Source: PFJX01 sp031426815 (lineage in GTDB: Bacteria; Pseudomonadota; Gammaproteobacteria; Burkholderiales; Thiobacillaceae). From it: a stretch of DNA of 64,000 bases. Shown in pieces: positions 18,794 through 27,359 of this stretch. Made by a program: the position numbers and the translations under genes. Below the pieces are notes generated by a model. The model had not been told where the DNA came from. It saw only the letters and a list, made by a program, of their open reading frames with translations, and did not search any database. The stretch is from NCBI GenBank assembly GCA_031426815.1, contig JASJPG010000016.1:38106-102105 (forward strand), given 5' to 3'. The number at the start of each line of letters is the position of its first letter. Position 1 is the stretch's first letter.

Positions 18794-19561
18794 TCAGTCG
18801 GGATTGCTCTTGTGCATATGAAAGCGTTCTTTCAAGACCATGTCCGCTTCGCTCATCCCGACGAAACGCAGGATTTCGCGTTGTCCATCCTGATTGCTCA
18901 TCATGCCGATATCGAAAATCCGGAAATTGTCCGGATGTTTCTGCGCCTGGATTTCGGCTTCCCGGTAGTAGTAGTCCCAGTACTGTTCGATGGCTTCGCG
19001 TTTGCTCGCCGCCTCGAATTTCGGAAAGGTCTTGTCCCAGACCGGATCGGGCTGGTATTCGCTACCATCATGCTCTTGCCAGAAATTCCTCGATTTATGG
19101 AATGGCGTACGCGTGATGAGCGATTTCAATCTGTCCGCCAACCAGAGCGAACGCCAACGATAGTTGGATGACTTCTGCATCCAGCTATCCACCGTTTTGG
19201 TTTTGTCGCGTTTGATGCAGACAAAACGCACATTGGGGTTGATGGCGAGAATATCGTCGACGTATCTTAGATAGTAATAAGCGATGTCCCCCATCAGACG
19301 CACTTGCTCCATGCCCTGCAGGTAGGTGTAGCTTTTCACCGAGGCCGGGCGCGCATAGTCCAGCGCCAGCAAATGCTTGTCGCCACCATCGAGGATGTTC
19401 TGGAACTCGCAGATGGTATTGAGGATGGGCTGCGGATTGCCCTCGAACACCACGCCGGTGGGGTTCAGTTCGTGAAAACAGACCGCGCCGTGCTGGCTGT
19501 TGAACAGGTGCGACAGGGAGGCGGTGCCGGTACGTCCGGAGCCCAAACCGATAACGATCAT
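18794..19561 (-). CDS. Sulfotransferase-like protein
   Basis: The 255-residue protein begins MIVIGLGSGRTGTASLSHLF, matching the PAPS 5'-phosphate loop of sulfotransferases. The 3'-phosphate region is probably RFVCIKRDKTKTVDSW, the equivalent of the RDP motif. There is no membrane segment, so it is cytoplasmic. It lies between the acyl carrier protein gene and a family 2 glycosyltransferase on the same strand, with small gaps (49 and 20 bases). The expected reaction is transfer of sulfate from PAPS to a sugar or lipid-linked oligosaccharide; the acceptor is unknown. A second sulfotransferase lies at 30516. Confidence 0.82.
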   Translation of the reverse strand: MIVIGLGSGRTGTASLSHLFNSQHGAVCFHELNPTGVVFEGNPQPILNTICEFQNILDGGDKHLLALDYARPASVKSYTYLQGMEQVRLMGDIAYYYLRYVDDILAINPNVRFVCIKRDKTKTVDSWMQKSSNYRWRSLWLADRLKSLITRTPFHKSRNFWQEHDGSEYQPDPVWDKTFPKFEAASKREAIEQYWDYYYREAEIQAQKHPDNFRIFDIGMMSNQDGQREILRFVGMSEADMVLKERFHMHKSNPD

Positions 19562-19581
19562 TTCGTGGCCTCAGTAACTGA

Positions 19582-20565
19582 TCAAGATTGAAAAACCGCG
19601 CGCATGCCAAGGTAGGCGCTGTACAGCCGCCATTTCGGATCGCAACCGCCGGCCAGCGCTTCGCGCGCGTAATAGCGCGCCTCGGTATAGCGCCCATCCT
19701 TGACCAGCGATTCGGTGATTCGCTTCAACGTGTAGAGCTTGTTCCTTGCTGCCGCTTTGCGGATTTCCGGCGACTGGGCAAACAGGATCGCCTTGTCCAT
19801 TACGTAGGAGCGGAACAGCATTTTCTGCAGCACGCTGACGACAGTCGACATGTTCAAGGCTTTGGTCGGGTCGGGCGCGTTGTGATGTGAAGTCTTGCCC
19901 GGGAAGAACTTGATGCCTTGCGCTGCATCGATGACCCGCAAGTAGATATCCCAGTCGCATTCGTAACGGATGCCTTCGTCCATGCCGCCGATACCCTGAT
20001 AAAGGCCGGTGCGCACGACGCTGGTATTGAGATGTTCAAAACCGGGACAGGCCATCAGGTCGGCCAGCGAAGCGCGATAAACCCCGTCCGTATCGGCCTG
20101 GCTATGCCGCTCGATGATGTTCTCCAGCCCTTCCAGCCAAAGCGGACCGGGCACCGGTTTATCGCCAAGGAATGCAGCCTGGTTGCTGAAATAGACATCG
20201 TTTTTTTCGCCGGGTGCGGACAAGGCCCGCCAGGCGCGCGCGAGATGTTCCCGGTCGGTCCAGAAATCGTCGTCGTCGAGGAAGCAGAGAAACTCGCCCT
20301 TGGCCAGCTCGGCCCCACGATTGATGGCACCGCTTTGGCCATGTCCCCGGGTCGTGCGTTCGAGATTGAGGAAGGTCACCCTTTCGCTCAGTTCTTCGGC
20401 AATGGCTGCATACGCAGTTGCGTTGTCGCCGTCGGAACCGTCGTTGACGACGATGATTTCAAACGATGGGTGGGTCTGCTCCAGCACCGACTGCAACGCC
20501 GCGCGCAGCAAAACGGGGCGATTGCGGGAAGGAATGACAACGGTGAAATGGACTGACTCGGGCAT
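19582..20565 (-). CDS. Family 2 glycosyltransferase
   Basis: The 327-residue protein is a GT-A fold enzyme. Its N terminus reads VVIPSRNRPVLLRAALQSV, followed by IIVVNDGSDG and the nucleotide-metal site FLDDDDFW. No C-terminal membrane segments are seen, so it is soluble or peripheral at the inner membrane. It probably adds one sugar to the growing lipid-linked repeat unit. It sits in the minus-strand unit with the flippase, the ATP-grasp fusion and a sulfotransferase. Donor and linkage cannot be told. Confidence 0.92.
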   Translation of the reverse strand: MPESVHFTVVIPSRNRPVLLRAALQSVLEQTHPSFEIIVVNDGSDGDNATAYAAIAEELSERVTFLNLERTTRGHGQSGAINRGAELAKGEFLCFLDDDDFWTDREHLARAWRALSAPGEKNDVYFSNQAAFLGDKPVPGPLWLEGLENIIERHSQADTDGVYRASLADLMACPGFEHLNTSVVRTGLYQGIGGMDEGIRYECDWDIYLRVIDAAQGIKFFPGKTSHHNAPDPTKALNMSTVVSVLQKMLFRSYVMDKAILFAQSPEIRKAAARNKLYTLKRITESLVKDGRYTEARYYAREALAGGCDPKWRLYSAYLGMRAVFQS

Positions 20566-20619
20566 GGGAGAAATAGGGGTAATGAGCGTGCGCGATTATC
20601 GGATAAAAACGTGCTTGCT

Positions 20620-22350
20620 TTAGCGCATGGCGTGGATGATTTCCCGGACACTGGCACTGACCTGTGCGTAACAGTTTTCATAAGCTGCAAGCGGGCGACC
20701 GTAGGGGTCGGGAATCTCGCCGCCGGGAACGCTCGATTCGTTGGCCATGCCGAGAAGAAAAGTTCGCTGCATGGCGTCGGGAAAGGCCGCGCGCATCCGC
20801 TCCAGATGCTGTTTTTCCATCACGAAAATGATGTCGGCGCGATCCACCATGTCACGGTCCAGATAGCGCGATGCCCAGTTTTCCATGTTCAGGCTGTGGC
20901 GCGCCGCGACATCGACCATGTTCGGGTCGGCGGGTCGCGCGGCTTCTTCGTGAAATCCGGCGGACAGCAGCGGGTGGGCGGATTTGCCGCCCATCTGAAC
21001 GAATAACCGCTCGGCCAACGCACTACGATTGATGTTGCCGTAGCAAACGAACAAGGGATGTTTGCTCCTGGCCAGTTGGCGTCCTACTTCGCCGTTGCGC
21101 CAGGCGGCGCGTTGTCGCGCCAGCAGACGTCGTTCATGCCACAGGCCGGTCAGGCGCCGGCCATAACCGGCAGCGATTCGCCACAAGTCGACCAGACCGG
21201 GCAGCGGATCGCGCCATTGCTGCACATCGAAATGATGGCGCAAGGAAAAGACCAGCCCCAGATCGCGCAGCACCTGATCGCGCGTCGGCAAGGTGACCAA
21301 GCCCGGCGGCGAATCGCGTCGCGCGACCAGTTCGTGCCAGTAAAGGTCGTGCCCCAGCTTGCGGCAATAGACGTCAGGTTTGGCCGCTGCGCGCGGTTGC
21401 ACCTGGCCTTGGGTCAGCAACTCGTACAGCATGGCGGGGAAATCGGCGCCCGCCGCAATCGAAAGCGGCAGCGACCCCCAAAAGCGGCCATTGATTTCCA
21501 TCAATCGGAACGAGGCATCCTCCGGTCGCCATTTGAATTCGACCATCGCCACGCCATGCCAGGACAAGGCCTGCATCAAGCGGCTGGCGGCATCGAGCAA
21601 CACAGGTTCGACCGGTACGCTCTTGCGCAGGCTGCTGCCGCCGCCGGTCAGCGGCACTTCATGCAAGCGCAGATGCTGGAAGGCATAGCGCACCTTGCCA
21701 TGTTCGGCGATGAGTTCGATGCCGACGCCCTGGCCGCGGAAGTACTCCTGCAGCAGGACCGCGCCGAAGCGCAGGTAATGCGTGGCCTTGGCGATCAATT
21801 CCTTTTCGTCGAGCGCATAGGCAACGCTAAGTTGCACCATGTCCGCCATATCGGCGCCCATCGAGCGCTCCGGCTTCACAACAATCGGGTAAACCAAGCC
21901 TTTCGCAACCTCTGCCAACTGAGCAAGGTCGTCGATACGCACGCCTTGCGGCACTGGGATGCCCAACGCCTCAGCCACTTTCATGGTGCGCGATTTGTCC
22001 AGCGCGGCATCGAGACTGTCGCTGTCGGGCAAGGCCAATCTGGCCGCATCCAGCAGCCCGCGATGACGCGACAAGGGCACCAGGGAACGCTCGGTCACGG
22101 GAATGACCAAGTCGTAATTGGCCGCAGCCATGCGCTGCTTGATCCAGGCGATGAAATCGACTTCAGCGGTCATCGGATCGGGGTACATGAAGTGCGCCGC
22201 GATGCCGCGCGAATACTGGCAAATCGGCTGCTCGACAGCGCTACCGATCTCCACCTGCAAGCCCTGGCGTCGCAATGAACGTACGACACTCAAGGCGGGC
22301 GCGGTATCCGCATCAAGCACCAGCACACGTCGAGAAGAATCAGCCTGCAT
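20620..22350 (-). CDS. ATP-grasp ligase fused to a low-molecular-weight protein-tyrosine phosphatase
   Basis: From the ATG at 22350 the protein has 576 residues. Residues 1-400 form an ATP-grasp enzyme like carbamoyl-phosphate-synthase or carboxylate-amine ligases (VVKPERSMGADM, LLQEYFRGQGVGIEL, MVEFKWRPED, LMEINGRFWGSLPL). Residues about 430-576 form a low-molecular-weight phosphatase: the CX5R loop is VCYGNINRSA (Cys436, Arg442) and the general acid is Asp548 in IPDPYG. The second cysteine normally in the loop is Asn441. A start at 22377 is also possible. The flippase gene ends just upstream. Phosphatases of this type usually act on the tyrosine kinase of polysaccharide export, here encoded at 56859; the fused ligase suggests a second, linked activity (inference). 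Confidence 0.88.
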   Translation of the reverse strand: MQADSSRRVLVLDADTAPALSVVRSLRRQGLQVEIGSAVEQPICQYSRGIAAHFMYPDPMTAEVDFIAWIKQRMAAANYDLVIPVTERSLVPLSRHRGLLDAARLALPDSDSLDAALDKSRTMKVAEALGIPVPQGVRIDDLAQLAEVAKGLVYPIVVKPERSMGADMADMVQLSVAYALDEKELIAKATHYLRFGAVLLQEYFRGQGVGIELIAEHGKVRYAFQHLRLHEVPLTGGGSSLRKSVPVEPVLLDAASRLMQALSWHGVAMVEFKWRPEDASFRLMEINGRFWGSLPLSIAAGADFPAMLYELLTQGQVQPRAAAKPDVYCRKLGHDLYWHELVARRDSPPGLVTLPTRDQVLRDLGLVFSLRHHFDVQQWRDPLPGLVDLWRIAAGYGRRLTGLWHERRLLARQRAAWRNGEVGRQLARSKHPLFVCYGNINRSALAERLFVQMGGKSAHPLLSAGFHEEAARPADPNMVDVAARHSLNMENWASRYLDRDMVDRADIIFVMEKQHLERMRAAFPDAMQRTFLLGMANESSVPGGEIPDPYGRPLAAYENCYAQVSASVREIIHAMR

Positions 22351-22399
22351 TTTTGGATTTCGGGTTATCTGCAACATCGACAATACGCGGCCACGCCGC

Positions 22400-23929
22400 C
22401 TAGCTGGCGCGCGACAGCTTGAGTTGGGCCAATTCGACCAGCATGGCCTCCAGCCCCTTCGGCTTGCCGGCCCCCAACCAAAGCAGCACCGAGGCAGCAG
22501 CATAGACCACGGCGGCAAGGGTGATCTTGAGGATCAGCGCAAGCAGAACGGGGAGCGCGGACAGTTCCGGAAGCTGCCCCACAGCCAGCGCCATGCATGT
22601 TACGGCAAGCACCGGTCGCCAAAACAGCGAGGGTATCGTCAGAACCGGCAAGCGCAGGAAACGCAGCGCGAGAACAAGCAAAACCAGCACCTCGAGGGCT
22701 GACAGGGCGATTTTCAGGAAAACCACGCCTTCCAGGTGATAGCTCTGGAAGGCGAAATAAATCAGCGCAACGAATATCGTCGTGCGGATCACGCCAACGA
22801 CCGAGGATCGCTCGATCATATCGACCATTGCAAGAAAGTTGATCAAGATTTCCGTTGTGGCGAAACACATGAAAAACAGCGCCAGCAATCCGGTCAGCCC
22901 GGCAGCCTGCGTCCATTGCTCGCCAAGCAACAAGCCCACGAGTTCAGGCGCAACCAGCCACACGCCGATACCGGCAGGCAGGATCAGTGCAATGAAAACA
23001 GAGGTCGAAACGACAAACGCGCTGCGCAGCCGTTCATGGTCGTGCTTCAACTTGGCATACCCCGGCATCAATGCGGAACCGACCGGCGTCATCAGTTCCT
23101 GGGTGACGATACTAGCCAGGTCTGCACCCACCGAGTAATAACCCAACGATTGCTTGGTCACATAGCCGGACAGAATCAGGCGATCCATCGCATTGAATAT
23201 CTGACGACTGATGCTGTTGACCAGCACCCACTTCGAGAACCCCCACAACTTGGAAAAACCGCGCAGCAGGAAGCGTGGGCGGTAGTCGCTCAAGATATAG
23301 CTGAACACGACCTGATATGTGTAATTCATCAACGTGCCCAACACGATCGCCCAGTAAGATCTCAGCACAAATGCCAAAGTGATCGTGCTGGCGACACCAA
23401 GCAGGCGCGGATACAACCGGTATTTGAATAAATTATGAAACGCCAGATTCTTCTGGAAATCGACCGTGCCGATATTCTCGAATCCACGCACCAGGATGGT
23501 CAGCGCGGCGATCAAACTGATGTTGAATGCCTCCGGCGCATTGGCATATTCAGCCACCCAAGGAGAGCACGAAACAATCGCAAGCGCGAACACCAGCGCC
23601 TTGAGAAGCCGGAAAGTCCAGGCCGAATCGTAGTCGTCGCGGCTCGGGTTCTGCTGGCGGATCAAAGCCATGTCGAAGCCGAAATCGAATAACCCATCCA
23701 GTATCGTGGTCAGCGACACGACCACCGCCACAAGACCGAAATCGGCCGGCGTCAACAGTCTTGCCAGCACCATGGTGCTGGCAAGACCCAACAAGCGATA
23801 ACTCCAGCGACTGGCCACCATCCAGGCCGCACCTTTGATGATTTTGTTTTTTATCGATGGAGCGACATTCGCATTCAAAGGAACATTCCTGATCCGGCAA
23901 AAGGGTCTGAAGAATACAACAGGCAGCAT
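22400..23929 (-). CDS. Polysaccharide flippase (Wzx / MATE-like oligosaccharide exporter)
   Basis: The product has up to 509 residues and about 12-14 hydrophobic segments. The N-terminal part (KNKIIKGAAWMVASRWSYRL, ARLLTPADFGLVA) is typical of the polysaccharide_synt / MurJ-like flippase superfamily, which moves undecaprenyl-linked repeat units across the inner membrane. The ATG at 23929 lacks a ribosome site; a TTG at 23878 has AGGA eight bases upstream and may be the true start (492 residues). It is first in a minus-strand unit leading to the ATP-grasp fusion, glycosyltransferase, sulfotransferase, carrier protein and hydrolases. It is divergent from the AMP-forming ligase. Confidence 0.9.
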   Translation of the reverse strand: MLPVVFFRPFCRIRNVPLNANVAPSIKNKIIKGAAWMVASRWSYRLLGLASTMVLARLLTPADFGLVAVVVSLTTILDGLFDFGFDMALIRQQNPSRDDYDSAWTFRLLKALVFALAIVSCSPWVAEYANAPEAFNISLIAALTILVRGFENIGTVDFQKNLAFHNLFKYRLYPRLLGVASTITLAFVLRSYWAIVLGTLMNYTYQVVFSYILSDYRPRFLLRGFSKLWGFSKWVLVNSISRQIFNAMDRLILSGYVTKQSLGYYSVGADLASIVTQELMTPVGSALMPGYAKLKHDHERLRSAFVVSTSVFIALILPAGIGVWLVAPELVGLLLGEQWTQAAGLTGLLALFFMCFATTEILINFLAMVDMIERSSVVGVIRTTIFVALIYFAFQSYHLEGVVFLKIALSALEVLVLLVLALRFLRLPVLTIPSLFWRPVLAVTCMALAVGQLPELSALPVLLALILKITLAAVVYAAASVLLWLGAGKPKGLEAMLVELAQLKLSRAS

Positions 23930-24080
23930 CCAAACGTGCCGGTGCAGATTGCCGAATCGCGTGACTTAGCCAGCACAGACAAGCTTACTCACGTCGTGCA
24001 AAATCGCGCCGAAGCAATAACGCTGGAAATGCACACGTTCGATCGTGTCGATACGGCGCGGACGACTACCGAGGCAATAA

Positions 24081-25673
24081 ATGACCGAATTGATCCACCA
24101 CCTGATTGAACACTCGGCCACGCGCGAGCCGGATGCCGCTGCGCTACGCGATGGGAAACGTGATCTGGCTTATGGCGAACTGTCGCGCGCAGTGCATCAA
24201 GCCGCCTATTTGTATCTTGGCCTGGGCTTGAGTCGCGGCGAACGCATCGCGGTCTGGCTCGACAAGCGCCTTGAATCGGTGGTCGCGCTGTTCGGCGCCG
24301 CCGCCGCCGGGTGCGTGTTCGTACCGGTCAATCCGCTGCTGAAACCGGAACAGGTCGCGCACATTCTGATGGACTGCAATGTGCGTGCGCTGGTCACCAG
24401 CCCGGAGCGGGTAGCCTTGCTGGCGGATGTGCTGCCGCGCTGCCACGACCTCAGATTCCTGGTGACGACCGGCGATATCGCTGCCGTATCGGCTGTGTCA
24501 CTGCCCGCCGCGATCAACTGTGTCGCCTGGGCGGAACATGCCAATTGCGTCGCCCGCCAACCACATCGCGTGATCGATGCCGACATGGCCGCGATCCTCT
24601 ACACATCGGGCAGCACCGGACGTCCGAAAGGCGTCGTGTTATCGCACCGCAACCTGGTCGCCGGTGCGGAAAGCGTCTCGCAATATCTGGAGAACACCGC
24701 GCAGGATCGGATCTTGTCGGTACTGCCACTCTCCTTCGATTACGGCCTGTCGCAACTCACCACGGCATTCCGCGTCGGCGCCTGTTCGGTATTGATGAAC
24801 TACCTGCTCGCGCGCGACGTCATTCGCGCCGTGGAGCGCGAAAAGATCACCGGCCTGGCCGCCGTCCCGCCGCTCTGGGTGCAACTTGCGCCGCTCGACT
24901 GGCCGGCCGGCATCGACGACCACTTGCGCTACATCACCAATTCCGGCGGCCACATGCCTGGCCCCACGCTGGCCGCATTGCGCGCCAAGCTGCCGAGAAT
25001 GCGCCCGTTCCTGATGTATGGCCTCACCGAAGCGTTTCGGTCGACCTACCTGCCGCCAGAAGAACTGGATCGCCGACCGGATTCCATCGGCAAAGCGATT
25101 CCCAACGCCGAAATCATGGTCGTGCATGAAGATGGCACCGCTTGCGCACCAGGCGAACCGGGCGAACTGGTGCACCGCGGCGTGCATGTCGCTCTTGGTT
25201 ACTGGAATGACAGCGAAAAAACGGCGGAACGCTACAAGACCGCGCCTGGCCAACCCGCCGGCCTGGTCATTCCCGAATTGGCGGTATGGTCCGGCGACAC
25301 GGTCAGGATGGACGAAGACGGCTTTCTCTACTTCATCGGCCGGCGCGATGAAATGATCAAGACCTCCGGCTATCGCGTCAGCCCTTCCGAAGTCGAAGAA
25401 GTCGCCTACGCCACCGGCCTGGCCGCCGAAGTCGCCGCCACCGGCATTGCCCATCCGATTCTCGGACAGGCGGTGGTTCTGGTGATTTACGCCCCCGGGG
25501 AAGACACCGGTGTAGCGGAAAAACTGCTGATGGAATGTAAACAGAAGTTGCCCGGATTCATGGTTCCGTCGCAGATCATCGTCAAGCACGAACCTTTGCC
25601 GCGCAACCCGAATGGCAAGATCGATCGAAAACACTTGGCTGGCGAATTGCAGGATCTTTTTTCCGCACCGTAA
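24081..25673 (+). CDS. AMP-forming acyl-CoA ligase, exosortase A system-associated
   Basis: The 530-residue member of the adenylate-forming superfamily has the P-loop-like motif LYTSGSTGRPKG (from about 173), the A5 region YGLTEAFRST, the A7/A8 region SGDTVRMDEDGFLYFIGRRDEMIKTSG (quoted in part; Asp and Arg conserved) and the C-terminal lysine in NPNGKIDRK. It matches the family recurring in exosortase A loci (TIGR03098). It should activate a carboxylic acid as an adenylate and transfer it to CoA or, more likely here, to the acyl carrier protein at 18496. GAGG lies seven bases before the ATG. It leads a plus-strand unit with a deacetylase, a thioredoxin-fold protein and an asparagine-synthetase homologue. 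Confidence 0.93.
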   Translation: MTELIHHLIEHSATREPDAAALRDGKRDLAYGELSRAVHQAAYLYLGLGLSRGERIAVWLDKRLESVVALFGAAAAGCVFVPVNPLLKPEQVAHILMDCNVRALVTSPERVALLADVLPRCHDLRFLVTTGDIAAVSAVSLPAAINCVAWAEHANCVARQPHRVIDADMAAILYTSGSTGRPKGVVLSHRNLVAGAESVSQYLENTAQDRILSVLPLSFDYGLSQLTTAFRVGACSVLMNYLLARDVIRAVEREKITGLAAVPPLWVQLAPLDWPAGIDDHLRYITNSGGHMPGPTLAALRAKLPRMRPFLMYGLTEAFRSTYLPPEELDRRPDSIGKAIPNAEIMVVHEDGTACAPGEPGELVHRGVHVALGYWNDSEKTAERYKTAPGQPAGLVIPELAVWSGDTVRMDEDGFLYFIGRRDEMIKTSGYRVSPSEVEEVAYATGLAAEVAATGIAHPILGQAVVLVIYAPGEDTGVAEKLLMECKQKLPGFMVPSQIIVKHEPLPRNPNGKIDRKHLAGELQDLFSAP

Positions 25674-25731
25674 GCTTCCAATATTTGGTCCGGGAGCTTT
25701 CCGGCCTCGCCATTTACACTGCAGATCCGCC

Positions 25732-26754
25732 ATGCCCGCTGCACCCGCCTCTCCATCCGAACGCCCCCCCCTGAAAGTTTTGCTCACTTTCGATATCGAA
25801 GTCTGGTGCAAACGCTGGCGTGATCTCGACAACGGCTTTCCGAGTGCATTCCAGCGCTACGTCTATGGCAATTACCGAAGCGCCAACTACGCGCTGCCGA
25901 AAACGCTCGAAATCATGGAGACACACGGCGTTCGCGGCGTGTTCTTCGTCGAACCGCTATTTGCCACCCGTTTCGGCATCGAACCGCTGGCGGAGATTGT
26001 CGAACTGATCCGCGCCGCAGGCCAGGAAGTGCAGATGCACATGCACCCGGAATGGGTCAACGAGGCCCGACCGGCGTTGTTTGAGGTAACGCGGAAAATC
26101 CCCAACATGAGCGCGCTTTCCAGGGCAGATCAATCCTTGCTGATCGCCAGCGGGATACAACTCTTGAAAGAAGCGGGGGTTGAACACGTCAGCGCTTTCC
26201 GCGCCGGCGGCTTCGAATCGAATCGGGACACCCTGCTCGCCTTGGCGGACAACGGAATCATTTACGACAGCAGCCTGAACATGCATTGCCGTAACACCGG
26301 CATGGGACTGACGCCGTCCGAACGGACGTCTCGCAGCCAACCCATCGGTCCGATCATGGAATTCCCGCTCTCAGTATTTCGCAATGCAGCGGGCAAATTG
26401 CGGCATTTCCAGATCGGTTCCTGTTCCCTCTCAGAATTGACCTGGGGGCTACGCGCGGCGCATCAGGCTGGCTGGCACTATTTCAATGTCCTGTCTCACA
26501 ACTTCGAGACATTGATCGTCAAGACATCCCGCCCGGACCATGTCGTGATCGGACGTTTCGACGGTTTTTGCCGCCACCTCTCACAACACCGCGACATCTA
26601 TCCCACAATCAATTTTTCGCATGGACCATTCGAAACAGAACCGGCAGGCTTGCCGGAAATCGTGGCTCCGGCATGGGCGAATGCCCATCGTTTTCTCGAA
26701 CAGGTCTATCGCAAAGGTTGGGAAGTTGTCGGCGGCAGGCTGTTTCCTTACTGA
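25732..26754 (+). CDS. Polysaccharide deacetylase-family protein
   Basis: From the ATG at 25732 it has 340 residues. The N terminus VLLTFDIEVWCKRW resembles the first NodB motif (Asp in the TFD position, the second acidic residue shifted as in DUF3473-type relatives), and MHMHPEW supplies the paired histidines. RAGGFESNRDTLLAL is the usual arginine-containing third motif. No signal peptide is seen, so it may act in the cytoplasm. It could remove N-acetyl groups from a sugar precursor. It follows the AMP-forming ligase by 58 bases. It is distinct from the exosortase-type deacetylase at 52370. Confidence 0.85.
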   Translation: MPAAPASPSERPPLKVLLTFDIEVWCKRWRDLDNGFPSAFQRYVYGNYRSANYALPKTLEIMETHGVRGVFFVEPLFATRFGIEPLAEIVELIRAAGQEVQMHMHPEWVNEARPALFEVTRKIPNMSALSRADQSLLIASGIQLLKEAGVEHVSAFRAGGFESNRDTLLALADNGIIYDSSLNMHCRNTGMGLTPSERTSRSQPIGPIMEFPLSVFRNAAGKLRHFQIGSCSLSELTWGLRAAHQAGWHYFNVLSHNFETLIVKTSRPDHVVIGRFDGFCRHLSQHRDIYPTINFSHGPFETEPAGLPEIVAPAWANAHRFLEQVYRKGWEVVGGRLFPY

Positions 26755-26837
26755 ATCATCGCCGCGTTTCCCTCGAGCCCAACCGCCAACCGATACCCCG
26801 CTCGACTACGCTGATAAAATTAATCCGAGGAGGAATC

Positions 26838-27344
26838 ATGTTCAATCGCACACTGCTGCTGTGTCTGCTGTTCGCCGCGCCGTTACATGCCGGCGAGGTA
26901 TACCGTTGGGTCGACAAGGGCGGCGGCGTCCATTATTCCGACCAGCCGCCGCCTCCCTCAGCCAAACAGGGCAAAACCATCAAGGCCAAGGGCAACGTCG
27001 TGGAAGTGGACAAGGAATCTTTTGATACAAAACTTGCCCGCGCAAATAATCCCATCACCCTCTATTCCACTAATTGCGGACCCGTATGCGATCAAGCGCA
27101 GGAACTTCTGCAGCAACGCGGCATACCTTTCACGCTGAAAGACCCCGCGAAGGTCCTCGAAAATGCGGTTGACCTGAAAAAGCTGACAGGCGTGGTTGAA
27201 GTCCCGGTCCTGGTGGCCGGAAAAGCACACCGCAAAGGTTTTGATGCGGCTGGCTGGAACGAACTGCTCGATCAGGCCGGCTATCCGAAAAGCCCGCTGA
27301 TTCCGAGTAAACCCGTCGCCCCATCTCCAAGCACATCCCGCTAA
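26838..27344 (+). CDS. Secreted DUF4124 / glutaredoxin-like protein
   Basis: The ATG at 26838 has a strong ribosome site (GAGGAGGAATC), giving 168 residues. A signal peptide (MFNRTLLLCLLFAAPLHAG) is followed by the DUF4124 motif VYRWVDKGGGVHYSDQPPP (25-45). Residues about 70-150 form a glutaredoxin-like thioredoxin fold: YSTNCGPVCDQAQELLQQRG, with a CxxxC in place of CxxC, and VVEVPVLVAG with the cis-proline. It should act in the periplasm, perhaps in thiol chemistry or binding. It lies 15 bases before the asparagine-synthetase homologue. Confidence 0.88.
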   Translation: MFNRTLLLCLLFAAPLHAGEVYRWVDKGGGVHYSDQPPPPSAKQGKTIKAKGNVVEVDKESFDTKLARANNPITLYSTNCGPVCDQAQELLQQRGIPFTLKDPAKVLENAVDLKKLTGVVEVPVLVAGKAHRKGFDAAGWNELLDQAGYPKSPLIPSKPVAPSPSTSR

Positions 27345-27359
27345 TTCCCTGGAGCACAC

